Assembly: GCA_040766745.1 (NCBI GenBank) | Contig: JAXGPX010000003.1 | Location: forward strand, 1 to 64,000 | Direction: 5' to 3' | Length of the DNA stretch: 64,000 nt | Source of the DNA: JAXGPX01 sp040766745 | GTDB taxonomy: Bacteria > Bacillota > Sulfobacillia > Fermentithermobacillales > Fermentithermobacillaceae | Part shown: piece by piece, positions 1 to 6,544 of the stretch | Numbering within the stretch: position 1 is the stretch's first letter | Layout of the letters: every line of letters begins with the position of its first letter | Program-made: the position numbers and the translations under genes | The notes under the pieces: generated by a model | Databases searched by the model: none | What the model saw: the letters and a program-made list of their open reading frames with translations, nothing else | What the model was told of the DNA's origin: nothing

Positions 1-152
1 GACAGGCTAATGTTTGGCAGTGGAGCAAAGGCAAGAAAGGCCAGGCAGGCCGCAAATCCAGTGAACAACAGGTTCTGCACGTATAATGGCCGTTCTAGCC
101 AACCACGAAGGCCGGGTGGTTTATCGCACACCGGCTTGTGTACCTCGCACAA
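1..152 (-). CDS. Partial N-terminus of a membrane-associated protein running off the left edge
   Basis: Fifty codons are open to the window edge. The start I infer is TTG at 152, preceded at about 9 nt by a GGAGGTG Shine-Dalgarno (complement of 161-167). The peptide begins MCEVHKPVCD, then after about 25 polar residues has a hydrophobic stretch (LLFTGFAACLAFLAFAPLP) typical of a first membrane helix. Two early cysteines are present. It follows nrdJ in the same direction but is separated from it by a GC-rich hairpin, so it is probably its own unit. The family is not recognisable from this fragment; a transporter is one possibility. That it is a gene rests on the good ribosome site plus the uninterrupted hydrophobic reading frame. 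Confidence 0.55.
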   Translation of the reverse strand, partial: MCEVHKPVCDKPPGLRGWLERPLYVQNLLFTGFAACLAFLAFAPLPNISL

Positions 153-172
153 AGTAACGACACCTCCAAATC

Positions 173-197
173 GGGGGGCGGTTTACTCCCGCCCCCC
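173..197 (-). terminator. GC-rich hairpin downstream of nrdJ
   Basis: Nine-bp perfect stem (GGGGGGCGG against CCGCCCCCC) with a 7-nt loop, followed on the minus strand only by GATTT. It lies between the nrdJ stop and the start of the next minus-strand gene. The T-tract is weak, so termination may be inefficient. Confidence 0.5.
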
Positions 198-352
198 ACA
201 CAAGCGTGTTTCCATACTCTCGGTACACTGGTATTAGTACAACCTGTCCGTGCTGTTCCTTGTTCTTGGCAACGTTCAACTGCTATCTAGTTCAACATAT
301 ACACGACAACGAAACCGCTAACCGGCAAGAGATGCCAGTACATAAACCTATC

Positions 353-3031
353 TCAACATTCGCTGTACCCGCACGCTAGGCACTTCAGGCACCCTTCTAC
401 GTGAACCAGGTTCCATGTGCCGCAAGACGGGCAAAGGCTGAACTTCTTTCCCGGAAGAAGAGGCAGCTCATCCTGTCGTGGGTGAGATTCGCCTTCAGGC
501 TCACCTTCCGGTTTTCTTATATGATTCACATACTCATCAATAAACTGGCCCATGGCATCAGGCACCGAGCGGACCCTGTTGGGGCCGAACCCTATGCTCC
601 TTGAACCGCCTATGCCCATAAGCTGATCGGCAATTTCCTGGGGCTCCACTCCAGACCTAAGGGCTATTGATACCATTCTTGCAATGGCTTCGGTGAAAGC
701 TGCCACATCACTGCCTGCTTTGCCAATCTGTGCGAAGAGCTCAACCGGGTGCCCTTCTAGAGTATTCAGAGTAAGGAATAATTTGCCCACTGGAGTCTCT
801 TTAGCTGTGGTAAACCCTTCAAGGGTATCAGGGCGTTCAATTGGCCTGATCCTGCCCCAAACTCCGTTTACCCTGGCCTTCTTGCCCGACTCTAAAACCG
901 AACCCGTTTCATCTTCCCCCTGCTCAGATCCGCCCAACCCAAGGGTGGAATCAGTCTTGGAATCTGCCTTGGCACCTACTGTCAGCACCTGCTCTTCCCG
1001 GCTGCCGTCTCTGTAAACTGTGACCCCCTTGCACCCAAGCCTGTAAGCCTTGAGGAAAACGTCTTTTACGTCTTCCCTTGTAGCCTCGCGGCTGAAATTA
1101 ACCGTTTTTGAAACAGCGTTATGAGTGAACTTCTGGAAAGCCGCCTGCATCTGAACGTGCCACTCAGGAGTAATCTCATGGGCAGTAACGAAAACACGGC
1201 GTACCTCATCAGGCACTTCCGAAACATCATCTACAGTACCATGTTCTGCAATCTTCTCCATGAGCTCATCGCTATAGAAACCCATTGCCCTGGCTACCCT
1301 TTCGAACCCCGGGTTCACTTCCACCAATTTCTTGTTGTCAAGCACGTTTCTGGTGAAAGCTATGCTGAATAGCGGCTCTATTCCCGACGACGCACCTGCT
1401 ATGATGCTTATGGTACCAGTAGGGGCAATAGTTGTAGTGGTGGCATTTCGAACCTTAATGCCTTTCTCGGCATAAATACTCTTCTCCCAGTTAGCAAACA
1501 CTCCCCGGGTTTGTGCAAGCCCTTTGGACGCTTCAAGAGACTGTTTCTCGATGAACTCCATGACTCGCTCGGCAAGTTTGACAGCCTCTTGAGAATTATA
1601 TGGAATTCCAAGGTCCAGCAGCATATCAGCCCAGCCCATTACTCCCAGGCCAATCTTTCTGTTACCGTGGGCCATATCGTCTATTTCCGGCAGCGGGTAC
1701 TTGTTTGCGTCGATCAAGTTATCCAAAAAATGAACACCGGTCTTTACTGCTTCGCCCATTCCTTCCCAGTCTACAAGGCTTTCCGGCTTGATATTGGCTG
1801 AATCCGTTAGCTCCCAGATAGATTTTGTGAAAGCACCCAGATTAATCGAACCCAGGCAGCATGCTTCGTATGGAAGCAAGGGCTGTTCGCCACAAGGGTT
1901 AGTGCTCTCAATCTCACCTATCCCAGGCGTAGGGTTGTCCCTGTTCAAGCGGTCGAGGAACACAATCCCGGGCTCGCCGTTGCGCCATGCCTGGTCAACA
2001 ACTTTCTCAAATACCTCTCTGGCATTGAGTTTGCCGGTAACCTTGCCATTCCTGGGATTGACCAGCTCATAATCTTCGCCTGCCTCAACTGCTTCCATAA
2101 ACTTCTCTGTGATACCAACGGAAATGTTAAAGTTAGTAAGCTCTTTTGTATCAGTCTTGCAAGTAATGAACTCCAGTATGTCAGGGTGATCAATCCGCAA
2201 TATCCCCATGTTAGCGCCGCGGCGCACTCCGCCTTGCTTTACTGCTTCAGTTGCCGAGTTGAAAACCTTCATGAAAGATACAGGCCCTGACGCCACTCCT
2301 CCTGTAGACCGAACAACATCGTTCTTTGGACGCAGCCTGGAAAAACTAAAACCGGTCCCGCCGCCTGACTGGTGAATCAGTGCTGCGTGCTTCAGTGAGT
2401 CAAATATACTGCCCATTGAATCGTCCACAGGCAGCACAAAGCAAGCAGAAAGCTGCTGTAAATCACGCCCTGCATTCATAAGCGCAGGGGAGTTAGGCAT
2501 AAACTTGTGCTCAATCATAGACCGGTAAAACTCTTGTGCCCTTTCCAATATGTAATCCTGGTTAGCACCGGCAAGCTGCTTCATTTCATCCCAGGAGACT
2601 TTCTTTAATCCCTTTGACTCAAGCCTTTCAAATGCCATCTTCAAAGTGGCCCAGTCATTATCGGTTATACCTTGTAACCCGGTTTTCGAATCCTTAACAC
2701 CGGAACCTCCCTTGTTGAGATCTGCTGCGGTTTCAGAATTGCCTGCAGCAGCATCTTTCGAGCCTTCGGATTCGGCCTCCTTAGTGGTTTTTGCTCCCCG
2801 GACCGCTCTGCTGCCTGTTTTATCACTCGAAGTGCCAGGCCCCTTGCCGGAATAAACCCGTGAATCGTAAAGCATATCCATTAAAGCAATATTCCTGGCT
2901 ACCCGCCAGAACATATCATTTGCAGTCTCAATAGGTTTTCCAGTTGCGTCTTTGCGAAGATAGCGTCGCTGCAGCACAGCAATGGCATTTTCAGAAAACT
3001 CCGGTTCCAAGACTTGCCTCTTTTCCGACAT
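353..3031 (-). CDS. nrdJ: Vitamin B12-dependent (class II) ribonucleotide reductase
   Basis: Reduces ribonucleotides to deoxyribonucleotides for DNA synthesis, using adenosylcobalamin to generate a thiyl radical, so it needs no oxygen. The 892-residue protein shows the class II landmarks: NSPALMNAG with the following SACFVLP cysteine (about 180-201), a glycine-rich HQSGGGTGFSFSRLRP loop (about 220-235), the NPCGEQPL active-site motif with Cys380, PTGTISIIAGASSGIEP, and a C-terminal CPSCGTW...CLKCLACGYSEC cysteine cluster for re-reduction or zinc binding. Two low-complexity Ser/Gly/Lys/Glu insertions interrupt the fold, at residues 62-118 and roughly 700-735. The ATG at 3031 follows a GGGAGGAAATTGA site. 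It lies 147 nt downstream of nrdR in the same direction, so the repressor and the enzyme are probably transcribed together. Confidence 0.96.
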   Translation of the reverse strand: MSEKRQVLEPEFSENAIAVLQRRYLRKDATGKPIETANDMFWRVARNIALMDMLYDSRVYSGKGPGTSSDKTGSRAVRGAKTTKEAESEGSKDAAAGNSETAADLNKGGSGVKDSKTGLQGITDNDWATLKMAFERLESKGLKKVSWDEMKQLAGANQDYILERAQEFYRSMIEHKFMPNSPALMNAGRDLQQLSACFVLPVDDSMGSIFDSLKHAALIHQSGGGTGFSFSRLRPKNDVVRSTGGVASGPVSFMKVFNSATEAVKQGGVRRGANMGILRIDHPDILEFITCKTDTKELTNFNISVGITEKFMEAVEAGEDYELVNPRNGKVTGKLNAREVFEKVVDQAWRNGEPGIVFLDRLNRDNPTPGIGEIESTNPCGEQPLLPYEACCLGSINLGAFTKSIWELTDSANIKPESLVDWEGMGEAVKTGVHFLDNLIDANKYPLPEIDDMAHGNRKIGLGVMGWADMLLDLGIPYNSQEAVKLAERVMEFIEKQSLEASKGLAQTRGVFANWEKSIYAEKGIKVRNATTTTIAPTGTISIIAGASSGIEPLFSIAFTRNVLDNKKLVEVNPGFERVARAMGFYSDELMEKIAEHGTVDDVSEVPDEVRRVFVTAHEITPEWHVQMQAAFQKFTHNAVSKTVNFSREATREDVKDVFLKAYRLGCKGVTVYRDGSREEQVLTVGAKADSKTDSTLGLGGSEQGEDETGSVLESGKKARVNGVWGRIRPIERPDTLEGFTTAKETPVGKLFLTLNTLEGHPVELFAQIGKAGSDVAAFTEAIARMVSIALRSGVEPQEIADQLMGIGGSRSIGFGPNRVRSVPDAMGQFIDEYVNHIRKPEGEPEGESHPRQDELPLLPGKKFSLCPSCGTWNLVHVEGCLKCLACGYSEC

Positions 3032-3178
3032 TCAATTTCCTCCCAAGTAACTCAAATCTGACTGGGGCAGCAATCAGTTGCAACGAAGGCTTGTACAGAT
3101 CCCTGATCAACATCACCCATATTCATGCCCTTGACCCTTTGCCCCATTTTCGGCATCTGGGCAAATCGATTGTACAAA

Positions 3179-3649
3179 CTATTGTCCGCTGCGCCCCTTT
3201 TCTGCCAGGATCCGCTCCACTTCTTGCCTGAAGCCGTCTACGTCCCTAAATTCCCGGTAAACCGATGCGAACCTGACATAGGCAACGTCATCGATCACCT
3301 TAAGTTTCTCCATTACAAGCTCGCCTATCTCTTTGGAAGTCACTTCGCCCTTTCCGCTCTCCCGTATGGCTCTTTCCACCTCAAAAGAAGCCTGTTCCAA
3401 TACCTCAAGCGGTGTAGGCCTTTTCTCACATGCCCTAAGCATGCCTGATAGAAGTTTCTGCCTGGAGAAGAACTCCCTTCGACCGTCTTTCTTTACAACT
3501 ATCAGGGGTTGTTCTTCAAGCCGTTCATAGGTGGTAAAGCGCCTGCCACATTCAGGGCATTCCCGGCGCCTTCTCACAGCTGTCATTTCCTCGGTGGTAC
3601 GCGACTCTAGCACCCGCGAGTCAAGGTACCCGCAAAAAGGACATTTCAA
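3179..3649 (-). CDS. nrdR: Transcriptional repressor NrdR
   Basis: Zinc-ribbon plus ATP-cone repressor of ribonucleotide reductase genes that senses dATP/ATP. The 156-residue product starts MKCPFCGYLDSRVLESR and has the paired CPxC motifs (CPFC, CPEC), then RRFTTYER, then the ATP-cone beginning VVKKDGRREFF. I chose the TTG at 3649 because family members begin exactly at (M)KCPFCG and a GAGGTGG site precedes it; a longer in-frame start at 3706 would add 19 unrelated residues. It is upstream of nrdJ on the same strand, the usual repressor-enzyme arrangement. NrdR-box-like sites lie about 315-360 nt further upstream. Confidence 0.95.
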   Translation of the reverse strand: MKCPFCGYLDSRVLESRTTEEMTAVRRRRECPECGRRFTTYERLEEQPLIVVKKDGRREFFSRQKLLSGMLRACEKRPTPLEVLEQASFEVERAIRESGKGEVTSKEIGELVMEKLKVIDDVAYVRFASVYREFRDVDGFRQEVERILAEKGRSGQ

Positions 3650-3964
3650 AAGAGCATTCCACCTCAGTGATAGATTCTGGCCTGTAATCCTTGCACATGA
3701 GCTCACAACCCGGCCCTTTCAAACACTCTGCGATTCCGGAGCCTGTCCCTAACTACTGCACCTACGGGCAAGGGGTACAGGTTGATGCTAAGGATCTTAA
3801 AACTACTTTGGACCCCTTAAGCCTTTCACCCAATACGCCCACAACGAAGAACCGGCTTTACTCAGGACAGCACAATCGGTGTGATTCAATGAGCCAGGCC
3901 GCTCATGCTGGGGGTTGCCAGAATCAAGTTATTCTCCAGATTAAGGCAACCCGAACATCTGTTG
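3650..3964 (-). promoter_or_regulatory. Long upstream leader of the nrdR-nrdJ unit
   Basis: About 315 nt between the NrdR-box-like sites and the nrdR start contain no credible gene. If transcription begins near the boxes, this would be a 5' untranslated leader. I looked for the conserved blocks of a cobalamin riboswitch, which could make sense ahead of a B12-dependent enzyme, and did not find them. Several GC-rich inverted segments are present but I cannot assign a known RNA. Confidence 0.3.
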
Positions 3965-3980
3965 GCACTATATATGGGCC
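3965..3980 (-). promoter_or_regulatory. NrdR-box-like operator, proximal
   Basis: Core CACTATATATG resembles the NrdR box (approximately aCaCwAtATaTwGtGt). It is one of a pair whose starts are 31 bp apart, about three helical turns, which is the known spacing of NrdR box pairs. Confidence 0.6.
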
Positions 3981-3995
3981 GTAGTTTAGCGTTCG

Positions 3996-4011
3996 ACACC
4001 ATATATGTCTA
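3996..4011 (-). promoter_or_regulatory. NrdR-box-like operator, distal
   Basis: Core ACACCATATATG matches the left part of the NrdR box. It overlaps the last codons of the neighbouring thioesterase gene and sits exactly 31 bp from the other box, so the pair probably controls nrdR-nrdJ. Confidence 0.6.
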
Positions 4012-4413
4012 TTCCTTGTGGATATCTGCCTTGCGAAGAGATTTTGCAGTGAATTTTTCTCGATGAACCAAGAACCTTTCGTGGATGCCTTCACCCACTT
4101 TTTCTACGTCATCGTAAGCTTCAACTTGAAACACAAGTTTTCTTCCTTCAACTTGAGTAAGTATACCAGTGGCTGTCACCTGAAGTCCAGGAGGTGTTGC
4201 AGCCAGGTGGTTGATGTCAACAAGTGTGCCTACTGTTGTCTCCCCTTCTTCAAGATAATCCCTGATTGCTTCAACACAAGCCTCTTCCATAAGGAGCACA
4301 AGATTAGGAGTGGAGAAAACGTCTACTGCACCGCTTCCTGTAAAGGAAGCCAGAGTGCTTTCGGTCACCTCGACAGATTTGGTACCTCTAGCCCCTATCG
4401 GAACTGGTTTCAT
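4009..4413 (-). CDS. FlK-like hotdog thioesterase
   Basis: A 134-residue single hotdog-fold acyl-CoA thioesterase resembling the fluoroacetyl-CoA thioesterase FlK. Shared landmarks are FSTPNLVLLMEEACVEAI, where Thr and Glu correspond to catalytic residues of FlK, then VGTLVDINHLAATPPG with the catalytic His, VEGRKLVFQVEAYD, and EGIHERFLVHREKF. Nothing indicates that the substrate is a fluorinated compound; small acyl-CoAs are more likely in this setting. I chose the ATG at 4413 because a GGAGG site lies 8 nt upstream; the ATG five codons earlier overlaps that site. The gene stands alone between the nrdR leader and a large tandem-repeat array, so any promoter would lie within or next to the repeats. 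Confidence 0.88.
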   Translation of the reverse strand: MKPVPIGARGTKSVEVTESTLASFTGSGAVDVFSTPNLVLLMEEACVEAIRDYLEEGETTVGTLVDINHLAATPPGLQVTATGILTQVEGRKLVFQVEAYDDVEKVGEGIHERFLVHREKFTAKSLRKADIHKE

Positions 4414-4585
4414 GAAAACCGCCTCCATGGATCATGGTTCATATGTCATAACCTATGTCGATTGAAGCCTTGGCTCGACCTTGCCTACCTAGATTAACTC
4501 ATTCAAGGCATGCCTGGAAATCCTCCAGGCCAAATCTTCCTAGACCGGAAATGCACCCACCAAGCCTACATTTTCTCATGACGCC

Positions 4586-5140
4586 GAAGTGGCCTATGTG
4601 GTAGGCCACTAAACCCTCCAAACCGCTGAAACCCAGCTGAAGTGGCCTATGCGGTAGGCCACTGGGCCTCACAAACCGGTGGAACCCTGCCGAAGTGGCC
4701 TATGTGGTAGGCTACTAAGCCCTCCAAACCGGTGGAACCTGCTGAAGTGGCCTATGTGGTAGGCCACTAAGCCCTCCAAACCGGTGGAACCCTGCCGAAG
4801 TGGCCTATGCGGTAGGCCACTAAGCCCTCCAAACCGGTGGAACCCTGCCGAAGTGGCCTATGTGGTAGGCCACTAAACCCTCCAAACCGGTGGAACCCGG
4901 CCGAAGTGGCCTATGTGGCAGGCCACTAAGCCTCACAAACCGCTGAAACCCAGCTGAAGTGGCCTATGTGGTAGGCCACTAAACCCTCCAAACCGCTTAA
5001 ACCCTGCCGAAGTGGCCTATGCGGTAGGCCACTAAGCCCTCCAAACCGCTGAAACCCAGCTGAAGTGGCCTATGTGGTAGACCACTGAGCCTTCCGCCCG
5101 ACTAAAATCAAACACAAATGGCCTATATCGTGGGCCACCT
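4586..5140. repeat. Tandem array of ten 53-bp units, each with a perfect hairpin
   Basis: Ten units with a 53-bp period (one interval of 52) run from 4588, plus a decayed eleventh near 5117-5140. Each unit carries the inverted repeat AGTGGCCTA / TAGGCCACT with a 5-nt loop (TGTGG or TGCGG). Hairpins start at 4588, 4641, 4694, 4746, 4799, 4852, 4905, 4958, 5011 and 5064. The intervening roughly 30 nt occur in two flavours, one containing CCGGTGGAACCCTGCC and one CCGCTGAAACCCAGCT, in mixed order. The array fills almost all of the 740-bp gap between the OsmC gene 3' end and the thioesterase start. A compensating or loop-only substitution pattern suggests that the stem is preserved. Confidence 0.93.
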
Positions 5141-5153
5141 TACGCTTATGACT

Positions 5154-5546
5154 CTACTGATTCAGAGTATAGGTGAAATCACACTCAGCACTAAGCGACT
5201 GAACCACAGGGCAAACTCTTTCAGTAATCTTCAGGTACTTATCCAAAGCCTCTTCGATAAGGCCCTGGCAGCGAATATCGTACTTTATAAAGATTTTCGT
5301 ATACTTCCTGGGACGTTCCTGGTTCTTTATCCCTTCAACAGTTAGTTCCAACTTCTCGGGACTCAATCCGTCTCGCTCAAGTAAGGATCCGAGAGTAAGC
5401 CCGCTGCATCCGGCAACAGCCATCAGGAGCAAATCCATTGGGCTTGGGCCCCCTGTCTCGATCCTAATTTCCTTATCGTCTGAATTGGTGTATGAGATAC
5501 CGGCATGAGCTAAAACCGCCTTGACTTTTTGGGTATTGTCTGCCAT
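5154..5546 (-). CDS. OsmC/Ohr-family peroxide-resistance-type protein
   Basis: A 130-residue OsmC-like protein. Members reduce organic hydroperoxides with two cysteines or have looser redox roles. Visible motifs are GGPSPMDLLLMAVAGCSG with the first cysteine and RVCPVVQSLSAE with the second, in the usual positions and at the usual length. The start is ATG 5546, 7 nt after a GGGAGGT site; a TTG one codon earlier would be too close. It is divergent from the glycosylase gene at 5669, leaving about 120 bp for both promoters. Its 3' end abuts the hairpin repeat array. Confidence 0.9.
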   Translation of the reverse strand: MADNTQKVKAVLAHAGISYTNSDDKEIRIETGGPSPMDLLLMAVAGCSGLTLGSLLERDGLSPEKLELTVEGIKNQERPRKYTKIFIKYDIRCQGLIEEALDKYLKITERVCPVVQSLSAECDFTYTLNQ

Positions 5547-5668
5547 CAATATGACCTCCCTTAAAATCCATTCAGAGAGAAACCTGAAAGAAACCTACCC
5601 GTCTTCAATGTGATAATGCAGGGGCAGAAAGCTGAAACAAATGCCGTTTAAGGCTATACTTAAGCTAC

Positions 5669-6421
5669 ATGAAAAATCCATTAAAGTACAGGTCCAAAGA
5701 TATAAATGCGTTCTTTAGTTCTAAGGGCCCAATCACCGGGGAAGCCCTGGATAGACTTGTGCGCCTTCCGAGAGAATTCTATTCCCGCCACACCCTTGAC
5801 GTCTGTCCCGATCTTCTGGGGCTATTGCTGGTTCATGAGGCCGGAAATGAAGCCGGCGGCAATACCTGTAATGGAAGCGACACTCGTAATGGCCCTTTAG
5901 CAGGAGGTGAGACCTGCAATGGCCCTTTAGCAGGCATAATCACCGAAGTAGAAGCATACGCCGGGCCCGAAGACAAAGCATGCCATGCATATAACATGCG
6001 CAGGACCAAGCGGAATGAGGTCATGTACGGCCCGCCAGGAATCGCTTATGTTTACTTCACTTACGGAATGCACTATTGCTTCAATGTAGTTGTGTCTCAA
6101 GAAGGAAGCCCCCACGCAGTTCTCATACGATCCATAGAACCGGTGCTGGGCGAAAGCCTCATGCTCAAGCGAAGAAAAGGCAGGCTACCTCTAGCGTCTG
6201 GCCCGGGCAGACTATGCCAGGCAATGGGTATAACAAAAAAGGAAAACGGAGCCGATCTCATAACCGGTAACCTCTACATCGCCGAGCCGCCCGCTTCTCA
6301 CAAAGTAACCGGCGAACTCGAGATAGTCAGAACCCCAAGAATCGGCATAGGTTACGCAGGTGAAGCCAAGGATTACCTCTGGCGGTTTATGCTGCATCCA
6401 AAGGCCCTCACCAATTGTTAG
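5669..6421 (+). CDS. 3-methyladenine (alkyladenine) DNA glycosylase, AAG/MPG family
   Basis: Removes alkylated purines from DNA to start base-excision repair. Family motifs are LPREFYSRHTLDVCPDLLG (start of the domain, about residue 33), ITEVEAYAGPEDKACHAYN, where Glu of TEVEAY is catalytic, MYGPPGIAYVYFTYGMHYC, the substrate-flipping Tyr region, and LASGPGRLCQAMGI. Between residues about 58 and 88 there is an unusual insertion, an imperfect in-frame repeat (CNGSDTRNGPLAGG / CNGPLAG) encoded by a 30-bp duplication. The ATG at 5669 lacks a strong ribosome site, so a start slightly downstream is possible. It is convergent with yhaN. Confidence 0.93.
   Translation: MKNPLKYRSKDINAFFSSKGPITGEALDRLVRLPREFYSRHTLDVCPDLLGLLLVHEAGNEAGGNTCNGSDTRNGPLAGGETCNGPLAGIITEVEAYAGPEDKACHAYNMRRTKRNEVMYGPPGIAYVYFTYGMHYCFNVVVSQEGSPHAVLIRSIEPVLGESLMLKRRKGRLPLASGPGRLCQAMGITKKENGADLITGNLYIAEPPASHKVTGELEIVRTPRIGIGYAGEAKDYLWRFMLHPKALTNC
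5888..5934 (+). repeat. 30-bp in-frame duplication inside the glycosylase gene
   Basis: A 17-bp perfect direct repeat (AATGGCCCTTTAGCAGG) occurs at 5888-5904 and 5918-5934. The period is a multiple of three, so it lengthens a surface loop without breaking the frame. Confidence 0.85.
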
Positions 6422-6452
6422 GGATAAATACAGCAACCAACATACCTAGCCC

Positions 6453-6544
6453 AAAGCCTGACCAAGTTACACCCAATGCAAGTCTCGCTAAATGATGGGG
6501 TAGAAGGCGCCTGGCCTAAAGCCTGACCAAGTTACACCCAATGC
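6453..6544. repeat. 27-bp direct repeat duplicating the 3' end of yhaN
   Basis: A 27-bp perfect repeat is found at 6453-6479 and 6518-6544, 65 bp apart. The right copy encodes the last residues of YhaN (GCNLVRL); the left copy is non-coding and lies just downstream of that gene. This is a recent local duplication of the gene tail. Confidence 0.9.

Noticed and set aside
10..237. 75-codon plus-strand frame at the left edge
   Set aside because: The opposite strand has a better start, ribosome site and a membrane helix.
3650..3964. Cobalamin riboswitch before nrdR-nrdJ
   Set aside because: I could not find the conserved B12-box or the core blocks by reading; a covariance scan would settle it.
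4018..4497. 159-codon plus-strand frame
   Set aside because: It is antisense to the thioesterase gene, whose motifs are clear.
4586..5140. CRISPR array
   Set aside because: Units are near-identical along their full length with no unique spacers, and no cas gene is present.
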